NCBI GenBank assembly: GCA_002424645.1
Contig: DIKU01000165.1
Coordinates: 1-6,591 of the forward strand
Source: Pelobacter sp. UBA5610
GTDB taxonomy: Bacteria > Desulfobacterota > Desulfuromonadia > Desulfuromonadales > Syntrophotaleaceae
Direction of reading: 5' to 3'
Length of the DNA stretch: 6,591 nt
The position numbers and the translations under genes are program-made. The notes beneath the pieces were generated by a model, which saw only the letters and a program-made list of their open reading frames with translations, was not told the origin of the DNA and searched no databases. Shown piece by piece: positions 1 to 5,999 of this stretch (the first letter of the stretch is position 1; every line of letters begins with the position of its first letter).

Positions 1-8
1 GCAAGGAG

Positions 9-86
9 TCGGGGCGCGCTTTTCTGCTTACTCTTTTGACGCGTTTTAAAAGAGTAAGGCGCCGGGCGGGGGCGCGACCCCGCGGT
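9..86. repeat. GC-rich dyad element, probable interspersed (REP-like) repeat
   Basis: The element contains a perfect 11-bp inverted repeat, CTTACTCTTTT at 27-37 and AAAAGAGTAAG at 48-58, around a 10-base loop. A second hairpin follows, GCGGGG at 66-71 with CCCCGC at 78-83. The octamer GGGGCGCG occurs in direct orientation at 11-18 and 69-76. Base composition switches abruptly from an AT-rich arm to almost pure G+C, unlike the coding DNA beside it. No ORF fits the element. It lies beyond the 3' end of srkA, a typical place for interspersed palindromic repeats. Membership of a repeat family is inferred, because only one copy is visible. It could also serve as a transcription-blocking structure, although no T-tract follows it on either strand. 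Confidence 0.5.
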
Positions 87-93
87 CTTGAAG

Positions 94-113
94 TCGATGG
101 CCAGCATCGATGC
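94..113. other. Overlapping small palindromes downstream of srkA
   Basis: TCGATG (94-99) pairs with CATCGA (105-110) across a 5-base loop. This overlaps the perfect 10-base palindrome GCATCGATGC (104-113), so the two structures exclude each other. They lie 57-76 bases past the srkA stop codon on the minus strand. There is no T-run, so a terminator role is only a guess. They could equally be the outer part of the neighbouring repeat. Confidence 0.25.
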
Positions 114-169
114 GCTTCGTACCTCAACACATACTACGAGACTTTTATCACACGCCTTTAAAATATCTC

Positions 170-1153
170 TTAAACCTGCAACGCCGGTTCCTGCAAGGCG
201 GCGATCTGTTCGCGGATTTCCAGAATATGATCGCCCCAGTAACGCGGCGTATTGAACCAGGGGAAGCTCGGTGCAAACGCCGGATCTTCCCAGCGCAACG
301 CCAGCCAGGCGGTGAAATGCAGGATTCGCAGGCTGCGCAATGCTTCGATCAGCTGCAACTCACGGGGATCAAAGTGATTGAACTCCGTATAGCCGTCAAG
401 AATTTCACAGAGTTGCGCCGTTTTGCCGGCCCGATCTCCTGACAGCATCATCCACAGGTCCTGCACCGCGGGCGCCATCCGCGCATCGTCAAAATCAACA
501 AAATGCGGTCCACCGTCGCGCCACAGGATATTGCCCGCGTGGCAGTCACCATGGGTCCGGATATAGCGCACGTGGCCGACGCGATCCATGATCTCCTCTA
601 TCCCCTGCAGCAAATCCCTGGTCAGCACATCGTAATGATTCTTAAACTCAGCGGGTACGAACCGTTCGCTCACCACCGCGACGGCCTCATGGCCGAAGCT
701 GCGGGTGTCGAGCCGCGGACGCTCTGTGAACGGATGCAGGGCGCCGACACTATGGATGCGGCCCATCAGTCGACCGAGAATCAGGAGGTTTTCGAGGTTG
801 TCCAACTCCGGAGCGTGTCCTCCTTTGCGTGGATAGAGCGCAAACCGAAAGCCGCCAAAAGAAAACAGGCTCTCCCCCTGGTCATTGCGCATGGGTGCGA
901 CAACCGGCAATTCATGCTCGACAAGTTCGAAGCAAAACCGGTGTTCCTCGCGTATCTGGGCCTCGCTCCATCGTCCCGGACGGTAGAATTTTGCGATGAG
1001 GGGCGCTTCGCCCTCGATACCGACCTGATAGACGCGATTCTCATAGCTGTTGAGGCCCAGGGTTCGACAATCGCAAAGATATCCCTGGCTCTCCACGGCA
1101 TCCATAACAAATTCGGGGGTGAGAGTGCGAAAGGGGTGCGAATCAGTGGACAT
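170..1153 (-). CDS. srkA: Stress response kinase A (SrkA/RdoA/YihE family)
   Basis: Predicted cytoplasmic Ser/Thr protein kinase of the aminoglycoside-phosphotransferase-like fold. In E. coli SrkA (Cpx-controlled) protects cells during envelope and oxidative stress. Numbering is for the 327-residue product. The N-lobe has the family motif NSYENRVYQV (about 35-44) and the probable ATP-binding lysine in AKFYRPGRW (Lys55). The catalytic loop HGDCHAGN runs from 201 to 208, with Asp203 as base and Asn208 as metal ligand. The metal-binding segment VDFDDAR (219-225) follows, then the hallmark PAVQDLWM. The C-terminus ends in the family-typical LQEP. Length matches E. coli SrkA (328). I chose ATG 1153, which has GGAGG four bases upstream. 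A TTG six codons earlier lacks a ribosome site. In E. coli dsbA lies downstream; no dsbA is visible here. Nothing appears truncated, and the family assignment is firm. Confidence 0.95.
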   Translation of the reverse strand: MSTDSHPFRTLTPEFVMDAVESQGYLCDCRTLGLNSYENRVYQVGIEGEAPLIAKFYRPGRWSEAQIREEHRFCFELVEHELPVVAPMRNDQGESLFSFGGFRFALYPRKGGHAPELDNLENLLILGRLMGRIHSVGALHPFTERPRLDTRSFGHEAVAVVSERFVPAEFKNHYDVLTRDLLQGIEEIMDRVGHVRYIRTHGDCHAGNILWRDGGPHFVDFDDARMAPAVQDLWMMLSGDRAGKTAQLCEILDGYTEFNHFDPRELQLIEALRSLRILHFTAWLALRWEDPAFAPSFPWFNTPRYWGDHILEIREQIAALQEPALQV

Positions 1154-1199
1154 GGAGCCTCCATGGAACAAGTCAGTTTTAAAAAAGCGGACGATAAAA

Positions 1200-1218
1200 A
1201 TTGCCTGGTCAGGGCAAT
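1200..1218. promoter_or_regulatory. Inverted repeat over the srkA -10 and start region
   Basis: ATTGCC and GGCAAT form a perfect 6-bp inverted repeat with a 7-base spacer. It overlaps the last bases of the proposed srkA -10 box and the predicted transcription start, a good place for a repressor operator. On the minus strand it is followed by five Ts, so it could instead be a weak hairpin terminator or attenuator. If transcription starts near 1209, only half the dyad would be transcribed, which favours the operator reading. Confidence 0.3.
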
Positions 1219-1244
1219 GTAACAGGATTACCTCCGGAGCTCAA
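1216..1244 (-). promoter_or_regulatory. Candidate sigma-70 promoter of srkA
   Basis: On the minus strand TTGAGC (1244-1239) and TACATT (1221-1216) are separated by exactly 17 bases. Each matches the consensus at 4 of 6 positions. The -10 is preceded by TG plus one base, an extended -10 feature. Transcription would begin near 1209 and leave a leader of about 55 bases before the srkA ATG. This is pattern recognition only. Confidence 0.45.
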
Positions 1245-1311
1245 CGCATACCGTCTTTGTCGATTCTATTGGGTTTCTCCTCCCTACCACCATTAATTGG
1301 ACTGGTTTTCC

Positions 1312-1362
1312 TGAAAAAAAAGGCGTCAGAACCAAACCGTTATCGGGTAGGACCTGACGCCT
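1312..1362 (-). terminator. Intrinsic terminator after the DUF4870 gene
   Basis: Read on the minus strand, AGGCGTCAG (1362-1354) and CTGACGCCT (1329-1321) form a perfect 9-bp stem, followed directly by an unbroken run of eight Ts (1321-1314). The 24-base loop holds a small secondary stem, CCG/CGG around TTAT. It starts 36 bases beyond the DUF4870 stop codon and should insulate srkA from that transcript. Confidence 0.85.
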
Positions 1363-1397
1363 CTGGTATTAATAAGGCCATGTATGCAGGCAGACTC

Positions 1398-1739
1398 TTA
1401 TTTGATCAGGCGCAGAGCATAAGGAACCTTGAAGTCCTTGCCACTGGAGCATGCGACCGCTCCCATAATACAAAAGACCAGATGGCAGACACCCACGGCA
1501 AACACGACCAGAAAACCGACCAGTATCACGGACAAAATCAGACCGGCAACATACCCGATAGCCGCGGTAATCGACCAGTTCAAGGCCTCTTTAGACTGAT
1601 TGAGGACATAGGCATCATCTTTTTTGATTAAGTAAACTATCAACCCGGGGATAAACCCAAAAAAGATAGTGCCGATCCAGATGAGCAGAGCCATATTTTT
1701 CGACTCCTGATTGACCGTCTCCGTTTGTGCATTTTCCAT
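1398..1739 (-). CDS. Small DUF4870-family membrane protein
   Basis: A 113-residue inner-membrane protein of the DUF4870 (Tic20-like fold) family, whose function is unknown. After a short polar N-terminus, a hydrophobic helix spans about 17-38 and ends in the IKKDDA turn. A long hydrophobic stretch at about 54-98 fits two further helices. Family signatures visible are NQSKEALNW (47-55), corresponding to the usual QxKEALNF motif, and the C-terminal sequence YALRLIK at the extreme end, similar to the family's usual YPLTIRFIK. I chose ATG 1739 because AAAAGGAG lies seven bases upstream (1754-1747). An 11-residue extension to 1772 has no ribosome site. The gene is probably monocistronic, with its own terminator downstream and a divergent intergenic region upstream. 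Family assignment is fairly sure; role is unknown. Confidence 0.88.
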   Translation of the reverse strand: MENAQTETVNQESKNMALLIWIGTIFFGFIPGLIVYLIKKDDAYVLNQSKEALNWSITAAIGYVAGLILSVILVGFLVVFAVGVCHLVFCIMGAVACSSGKDFKVPYALRLIK

Positions 1740-1764
1740 CCGTACTCTCCTTTTAAATCCTGTT

Positions 1765-1790
1765 GGTCGCACGACCTTTTACTCATGATA
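1765..1790 (-). promoter_or_regulatory. Possible -10 box and dyad upstream of the DUF4870 gene
   Basis: On the minus strand TATCAT (1790-1785) matches the -10 consensus at 5 of 6 positions, about 45 bases before the ATG. I see no convincing -35 at 16-18 bases from it. GGTCG (1765-1769) and CGACC (1772-1776), separated by two bases, form a compact near-palindrome in the presumed 5' leader. A second dyad, GGTAAGGTTACC, lies further upstream at 1825-1836. Regulatory roles are speculative. Confidence 0.25.
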
Positions 1791-2207
1791 ATCGTACGAA
1801 ACTCCAAAGTTTCCCATTTAGATCGGTAAGGTTACCAAGACTGCGCACAGACCGCTCACTTTTCCAGATAACAATCGCATGTTCAAGCAAGCAGCCTTGC
1901 AGCCAAAGCGGCGAACCGATCGGCAATAAAACAGAGTTACCTCTGCATAAATAAAAAACATTCATTGAATATAAGCAAATTAACAAAGCAAAACAACTCG
2001 TAAATCCAACCCCTGATTTTTTTCTCCATTCAAAAAGCACCCGTTCCTTCATCCTGCTATCGAGACAAATAGAATTGAGCGCTCATTTCCACCCTTAAAA
2101 AGAGACATTTGCCTCAGCCTGCGACAGAGCTTTCATCGCCGTAGCCAAACCCATTTGAAAAGTTTTTGCTAATGAGTTTTGGCGGCACCTGTTATTCTTC
2201 TCCTTAT

Positions 2208-2235
2208 TTTGCCGCGGGATTAACTACTTGATAAT
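2208..2235 (+). promoter_or_regulatory. Weak candidate promoter for the micro-ORF/chemoreceptor transcript
   Basis: GATAAT (2230-2235) matches the -10 consensus at 5 of 6 positions. TTTGCC (2208-2213), 16 bases upstream, matches the -35 at only 3 of 6. It would give a leader of roughly 110 bases before the micro-ORF. I found no convincing sigma-54 (GG/GC) or sigma-28 (GCCGATAA) promoter, which are the forms often used for chemotaxis genes. Confidence 0.22.
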
Positions 2236-2260
2236 GTGTCATTTTCCCGACATTGCCACC

Positions 2261-2305
2261 AAAACCTGGTTTTAATGCCGCTTTTTTATCCGCAGGGTAC
2301 GGCAT
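2261..2305 (+). other. Possible structured leader RNA
   Basis: AAAACC (2261-2266) and GGTTTT (2268-2273) flank a single base, forming a near-palindrome. ATGCCG (2275-2280) can pair with CGGCAT (2300-2305) around a 19-base loop that contains a run of six Ts. These lie between the candidate promoter and the micro-ORF ribosome site. No known riboswitch class is recognised, and the pairing may be chance. Confidence 0.2.
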
Positions 2306-2340
2306 GCATATTGCCAAATAGAAACGATTGCCCTGGAGCG

Positions 2341-2347
2341 AGGAGGG
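2341..2347 (+). promoter_or_regulatory. Strong ribosome-binding site of the micro-ORF
   Basis: AGGAGGG lies three to four bases before the GTG at 2351. It is the strongest Shine-Dalgarno match in the leader, better than the GGGGGA in front of the chemoreceptor ATG. It is the main reason to think ribosomes enter upstream of the receptor gene. Confidence 0.55.
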
Positions 2348-2350
2348 CTC

Positions 2351-2437
2351 GTGACCAGCGTGCAATGGAGCAATGAGAATGTACAGGAGCCTAAACTGAA
2401 CATTGTTTTGTACGACTCAAAATGGGGGAAACCATGA
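2351..2437 (+). CDS. Putative 28-residue leader peptide coupled to the chemoreceptor
   Basis: A GTG-initiated 28-codon ORF with an excellent AGGAGG site. It ends in TGA at 2435-2437, overlapping the receptor ATG (2434-2436) in an ATGA junction, the classic arrangement for translational coupling. The peptide is polar, with two tryptophans and no signal sequence or membrane segment. It starts roughly VTSVQWSNEN and ends DSKWGKP. The frame is open upstream to 2276 but has no better start. I do not recognise the peptide. It may act only as a translation-coupling leader, or encode a real small protein. Existence as a translated ORF is inferred from the ribosome site and overlap, not from homology. 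Confidence 0.5.
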   Translation: MTSVQWSNENVQEPKLNIVLYDSKWGKP

Positions 2438-4653
2438 AATTCAGAGATCTGAGCATAACTGTAAAGATTTTCATCGCGTGTGGGGTACCACTGATCCTGC
2501 TGCTGGTACTGGGAGCCTTAAGTTACAACGGCATGGAAAAACTGCTGACGACATCGCAACAGGTCGACAATGCCCATCTTGCCGTGGAAGCATCCAAAGA
2601 CCTTGAAAAGGTTATCCTGCAAATGCAGGTCGGCCAAAAAGGTTATCTGATATCGGGCAAGAAAGAAATGCTGACGCTTTATCAAGACGGCGAAACCGTA
2701 GTGGAAGAACGCATCGCCTACCTCAAGCAACTGGTCGAGGAACGCCCCGCTCAGGTTACCCTGTTGGATGAAATCGCCGTTCTGGCCGATCGCTGGCGAC
2801 AGGAGGCTGCCGAACCGGAAATCCTTGCCCGACAACGCATCGACATGAGCGCGGAAGAACGTCAGAAACTTGCGAAGGCAGAGGGGGCCAAAGGCATGGT
2901 CAAAGTCGAGGAAGTCCTCGATCCGGCGATCCTGCGCCAGTACCAGAAATCGTTCTCTTCCGTTACCGGTTTAGCCAACATGGTCGCCGAACACGACGGG
3001 TCACCCGTGCGGATGCAGAGCCTTGACGAATTCTCCACCTTCTGTTTCGGTCTGGTACGCCAGAGCAAAGAAGGTGCGGTGCGATGCCAGTCCGACGATG
3101 CCAAAGGGGGGAGCGTCTCCGGAGAAACCGGCAAACCTTATGCCTACGAGTGCCACGCAGGCCTGGTCGACTTTGCGGTACCGATCGTGGTGGACGGGCG
3201 GCAGATCGGTGCCTGGCTGGGTGGCCAGGTTTTAACCAAAAAACCCGATGAAGCGCACTTTCGCAAACTTGCCGGCGAACTCGGTATAGACCCCAACGCC
3301 ATGATCAAGGCACTGCGTCAAATCCCTGTGCTATCCAAAGATAAAGTTACCCAGTCTATGGAATTCCTCAGCCTGCTGGCCCAGACCATGTCGAAGCTGG
3401 GCAACGATCAGCGACTCTGGAAAGTCCTCACCGACCGGGTCGAATCGGGTGTCGGGGACAACATCATGAACGAGATGCGGGGCAAACTCGATCTGTTCAT
3501 CGAAGGGGAGATCGACCAGGCCAAAACCGTCCAGTCTGGCGCGACGACACGAACCACCGGAGTCAAACTGGTGATCCTGGCCTGCGCCCTGTTGGCCAGC
3601 ATTATCGGCGCAGCGGTGTCGTTTTTCATCGTACGCAGCATCACCGGCCCCATTGCCAAAGCCATGGCCCTTGCCGAAAGCCTGAGTCGGGGGGATTTTT
3701 CCGACCGGCTGAACCTCGATCAATCGGATGAGATCGGGCATCTCTCCGAATCTCTGGATCGCATGGCGGAGATGCTCGGTAAAAACGACGCGGCCATGAA
3801 AGAGACCCTGCATAATCTTAACGAGGTTCTTTCGCAAGTTGACCATATCTCCGTCAACATGGACCATAGCTCCCACGCGCTGAGTGATTCGGGGCAATCG
3901 TTGTCCCAGGCAGCTACCGAAGCCGCCAGTTCGCTGGAAGAAATTTCCGCCGCCCTCACCCAGATCGGCGCGCAGACCAAGGGCACCGTGGAAAACGCCG
4001 GTGTGGCCAACGAGCTCAGTGCCACATCGCTGGAGGTCGCCACCGCCGGCAAAGAACAGATGGACGACATGCTCGATGCCATGGGGGCCATCAACGATTC
4101 GAGCCAGAATATCGTCAAGATCACCAAGGTCATCGACGAAATCGCCTTCCAGACCAACCTGTTGTCCCTCAATGCCGCAGTGGAAGCCGCCCGCGCCGGG
4201 CAGCACGGCAAAGGTTTTGCGGTGGTTGCGGATGAAGTTCGCAACCTGGCGGTGCGTAGCGCTCAGGCCGCCCACGAAATCAGCGACCTTATCCTGAATT
4301 CCGTCGGCAAGGTGGAAAACGGCAACAGGCTTGCCGGTGCGACATCCGAAGCGCTGGTTAAAATCGTCAATGCGACCGCCAAGACAGCGGCTATCGTCAA
4401 AGAGATCTCCGATGCCGCCAGCGAACAGGCCGCCGGCATCGAACAGATTACTCAGGGGCTGAGCCAGGTCGACGGAGCAACTCAGATGGTCACCGCCACC
4501 TCGGAAGAAGCCGCCGCTACCTCGGAAGAACTGGCCGGCATGGCCACCAAACTCAGAACCATCATAGAAAGCCAGAGCAAAACGGCTGCCTCAAAGACGC
4601 CAGGCAAAATAGCCGGCAGGCAGGACAACCAACTAATGTTGCCCGGGGCATAA
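2434..4653 (+). CDS. Methyl-accepting chemotaxis protein with PocR domain nested in CHASE3
   Basis: A 739-residue transmembrane chemoreceptor. TM1 lies at about 12-32. A CHASE3-type helical region follows (about 33-150; motif QMQVGQKGYLISG). A PocR ligand-binding domain comes next (about 161-323), with Cys204 in FCFGLVR, Cys218 in VRCQSD and Cys240 in YECHAGLVDFAVPIV. The missing last CHASE3 helix then appears (about 333-365; ESGVGDNIMNEMR). TM2 is about 378-401 and HAMP about 401-453. The signalling domain has the conserved hairpin tip at 567-606 (key segments IDEIAFQTNLLSLNAAVEAA and GKGFAVVADEVRNLA) and methylation-type Glu pairs on both arms. No CheR-tethering pentapeptide ends the protein. 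PocR domains are predicted to bind small diols or hydrocarbon derivatives; the ligand here is unknown. ATG 2434 is chosen over ATG 2422 because of GGGGGA upstream and the ATGA overlap with the micro-ORF. Confidence 0.93.
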   Translation: MKFRDLSITVKIFIACGVPLILLLVLGALSYNGMEKLLTTSQQVDNAHLAVEASKDLEKVILQMQVGQKGYLISGKKEMLTLYQDGETVVEERIAYLKQLVEERPAQVTLLDEIAVLADRWRQEAAEPEILARQRIDMSAEERQKLAKAEGAKGMVKVEEVLDPAILRQYQKSFSSVTGLANMVAEHDGSPVRMQSLDEFSTFCFGLVRQSKEGAVRCQSDDAKGGSVSGETGKPYAYECHAGLVDFAVPIVVDGRQIGAWLGGQVLTKKPDEAHFRKLAGELGIDPNAMIKALRQIPVLSKDKVTQSMEFLSLLAQTMSKLGNDQRLWKVLTDRVESGVGDNIMNEMRGKLDLFIEGEIDQAKTVQSGATTRTTGVKLVILACALLASIIGAAVSFFIVRSITGPIAKAMALAESLSRGDFSDRLNLDQSDEIGHLSESLDRMAEMLGKNDAAMKETLHNLNEVLSQVDHISVNMDHSSHALSDSGQSLSQAATEAASSLEEISAALTQIGAQTKGTVENAGVANELSATSLEVATAGKEQMDDMLDAMGAINDSSQNIVKITKVIDEIAFQTNLLSLNAAVEAARAGQHGKGFAVVADEVRNLAVRSAQAAHEISDLILNSVGKVENGNRLAGATSEALVKIVNATAKTAAIVKEISDAASEQAAGIEQITQGLSQVDGATQMVTATSEEAAATSEELAGMATKLRTIIESQSKTAASKTPGKIAGRQDNQLMLPGA

Positions 4654-4670
4654 GCCACCGACTCCAAAAC

Positions 4671-4709
4671 GTCAGCCCACCGCATATCCCAATTGTGCGG
4701 TGGGCTGAC
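4671..4709. terminator. Perfect 14-bp inverted repeat after the chemoreceptor gene
   Basis: GTCAGCCCACCGCA (4671-4684) and TGCGGTGGGCTGAC (4696-4709) are exact complements around an 11-base loop. The structure begins 17 bases past the receptor stop and ends 26 bases before the next ATG. The stem is GC-rich and very stable, but no T-tract follows on the plus strand (only CTTCC). It may be a factor-dependent or partial terminator, or an RNA-stabilising element that tunes expression between the receptor and the downstream pair. Confidence 0.6.
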
Positions 4710-4735
4710 CTTCCAGATAACTAAGGATACAAGGA

Positions 4736-5326
4736 ATGCCCCTCTCGACAGCCCGCCGCACGGTTCGACGCATCTTGTTGGTGGCCATCTTTTGCGCAAT
4801 CGGCTACGGAGTCACCCAAGTGCCCGGACTGTTCATGGAATACACGCTGCAGTCTCACACGACACCGAAAATTATGACAACTGTGAATGTACCGCCCACC
4901 GCCTTGGCAGACCCAGGGGATGCCCAAGGCTTGGACGTGAGGCCCGATAATCCGCCCGCCATCCAGACAGTCGACAGAGAAACGCCGACACCGAGAGGCG
5001 CCCCCGCTATCGTAAACAATCCTGCAAATGCCGAGATTATCGAATCACTGCGGGCCGTCATCGACCCCGAACTCGGCATCAACATCGTCGATCTGGGGTT
5101 GATTCGCCAGATAACGCAACATGCTGAAGGGGGACTGAGCATCACCATCATTCCGACATCGCCATTATGCCCATACCTTAAACAGCTGGTGGCCGGCATC
5201 AAAAACAAACTGGCCCGGCAGGCTGCACCGGGAGAGGTGCTGGTCACGATCAACATGGAACGGCGCTGGACCCCTGACGATTTATCCGCTGAAGGCCGCC
5301 GTCATTTTTTCGGGAGCACACGATGA
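4736..5326 (+). CDS. Membrane-anchored MIP18/DUF59-domain protein
   Basis: A 196-residue protein with a C-terminal MIP18 (DUF59) domain, the family of SufT and PaaD-like Fe-S or metal cofactor assembly factors. The N-terminus carries RRTVRR (7-12), then one hydrophobic helix (about 13-33) with no clear cleavage site. By the positive-inside rule the remainder lies outside the cytoplasm. A Pro- and Asp-rich linker spans about 45-95. The domain covers about 98-190: IDPELGINIVDLGLI (109-123), the loop TSPLCP with the family cysteine Cys145, and WTPDDLSAEGR (178-188). Family members are usually about 100-180 residues and cytosolic, so the anchor is unusual. AAGGA (4723-4727) lies eight bases before the ATG. 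Its stop overlaps the start of the CcdA-like gene, so the two are co-translated. The domain call is strong; exported topology and function are inferred. Confidence 0.85.
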   Translation: MPLSTARRTVRRILLVAIFCAIGYGVTQVPGLFMEYTLQSHTTPKIMTTVNVPPTALADPGDAQGLDVRPDNPPAIQTVDRETPTPRGAPAIVNNPANAEIIESLRAVIDPELGINIVDLGLIRQITQHAEGGLSITIIPTSPLCPYLKQLVAGIKNKLARQAAPGEVLVTINMERRWTPDDLSAEGRRHFFGSTR

Positions 5327-5943
5327 TTGCCAGAGCATTGACACTGGGTTTGTCGACAGGCTTTTTCTGCCTGGGAACCTGCGCCCCGGTACTCATGGCG
5401 CTTTTCGCCAGCGGCGAAGCAACCGGCCTGAAACATCAGGTACGGGGGCTGGGGGTTTTTCTGACGGGCAGATTAATCGCGTACATGCTGTTCGGGGCGG
5501 CAAGCTACGCCGCAGGCCAGGCCCTGGGAGAACAGGGCATGTGGGTGATGGCCTTTCTGCCTTTGGGGGACATGCTATTGGGAGGGGTTATGCTCATCCA
5601 TGCGACCGGCTACCGGTTGCCGCACCTGGTTTCCTGTCACACCTATGCCACATGGTTCAAAAAACACGATGTGCTGTTCGCCGCAGGGTTCTTCACCGGC
5701 ATCAACCTCTGTCCGCCATTTTTACTGGCCCTGACACAGGCCATGCGCGGCGAGTCGATGCTGCAGAGCGTGGCGTTTTTTGCCATATTCTTTGTGACGA
5801 CATCCATCTACCTGCTGCCCTTTGTGCTGTCGGGGCTGGCCGCAAGATTTTCAGAGATGCGCACCGCGGCACGCGTGGCGTGCGGCATAGGCGGCATTTG
5901 GTTCATCATACGGGGCGCTATGCTGTTTGTCCGATTCAACTAA
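5323..5943 (+). CDS. CcdA/DsbD-like six-helix membrane protein (TauE/SafE-annotated type)
   Basis: A 206-residue inner-membrane protein with about six helices, near 6-28, 42-66, 72-94, 118-138, 149-172 and 184-202. It reads as two three-helix halves. The first half opens with TGFFCLGTCAPVL (Cys16, Cys20). The second opens with the parallel TGINLCPPFLLAL (Cys130). This repeated Gly/Cys/Pro pattern is that of the CcdA/DsbD transmembrane family (including DsbD_2/UreH-like proteins often labelled sulfite exporter TauE/SafE). Such proteins move reducing equivalents or small ions across the membrane. Further cysteines are Cys105 and Cys187. There is no thioredoxin domain, so a partner would be needed. 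GGGAG (5312-5316) is six bases before the ATG, which shares four bases with the preceding gene's stop. Electron or thiol transfer is the likely class of function; the substrate is unknown. Confidence 0.78.
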   Translation: MIARALTLGLSTGFFCLGTCAPVLMALFASGEATGLKHQVRGLGVFLTGRLIAYMLFGAASYAAGQALGEQGMWVMAFLPLGDMLLGGVMLIHATGYRLPHLVSCHTYATWFKKHDVLFAAGFFTGINLCPPFLLALTQAMRGESMLQSVAFFAIFFVTTSIYLLPFVLSGLAARFSEMRTAARVACGIGGIWFIIRGAMLFVRFN

Positions 5944-5975
5944 AGATGTAACATCTGCGCAAAAGCCATAATGTC

Positions 5976-5999
5976 ATGAAAGACCCGGTCCTCTTTCAT
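5976..5999. terminator. Hairpin between convergent genes
   Basis: ATGAAAGA (5976-5983) and TCTTTCAT (5992-5999) form a perfect 8-bp stem with an 8-base loop. It lies between the CcdA-like gene and the convergent exported-protein gene and touches the latter's stop codon (5999-6001). A smaller stem, AGATG/CATCT (5944-5956), precedes it. Neither strand has a strong T-tract, so it is at best a weak bidirectional terminator. Confidence 0.45.

Larger units (their letters stand above)
1777..2350. other. Long AT-rich intergenic region between divergent genes
   Basis: About 570 bases lie between the divergent DUF4870 and micro-ORF/chemoreceptor transcripts. The part from about 1925 to 2010 is markedly AT-rich. 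I see no conserved protein, tRNA or recognised riboswitch. Small structures include GCAAG/CTTGC (1887-1900), the palindrome CCGATCGG (1916-1923), and CAGAG/CTCTG (1932-1945). On the minus strand the last has a GTAA tetraloop followed by TTTTATT, resembling a minimal terminator. An 89-codon minus-strand reading frame (1783-2052) has no good ribosome site and no recognisable family, so I did not annotate it. The region probably holds both divergent promoters. Confidence 0.5.

Noticed and set aside
503..1222. 239-codon plus-strand reading frame opposite srkA
   Set aside because: It lies antisense to a clearly conserved kinase, has no recognisable domain, and ends in the srkA leader; it is a shadow of srkA codon structure.
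1783..2052. 89-codon minus-strand frame with a hydrophobic N-terminal stretch
   Set aside because: There is no spaced ribosome site, no recognisable family, it is in AT-rich spacer DNA, and it runs into the likely promoter of the DUF4870 gene.
2252..2332. Three ATTGCC copies (2252, 2310, 2327) as possible regulator sites
   Set aside because: The hexamer also occurs in several coding regions of the window on both strands, so clustering here is not convincing.
2236..2350. Possible cyclic-di-GMP (GEMM) riboswitch upstream of the receptor
   Set aside because: I looked for the conserved GEMM core and tetraloop-receptor segments and did not see them.
2422..2433. Earlier ATG for the chemoreceptor (four extra residues)
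   Set aside because: No ribosome site precedes it, whereas the ATG at 2434 has GGGGGA and the ATGA overlap.
3331..4275. 314-codon minus-strand reading frame opposite the chemoreceptor signalling domain
   Set aside because: The composition is repetitive and it is antisense to the highly conserved MCP hairpin, with no family features of its own.
4692..4722. Possible promoter TTGTGC-N17-GATAAC ahead of the MIP18 gene
   Set aside because: The matches are weak, it overlaps the inverted repeat, and transcription would start inside the ribosome-binding site.
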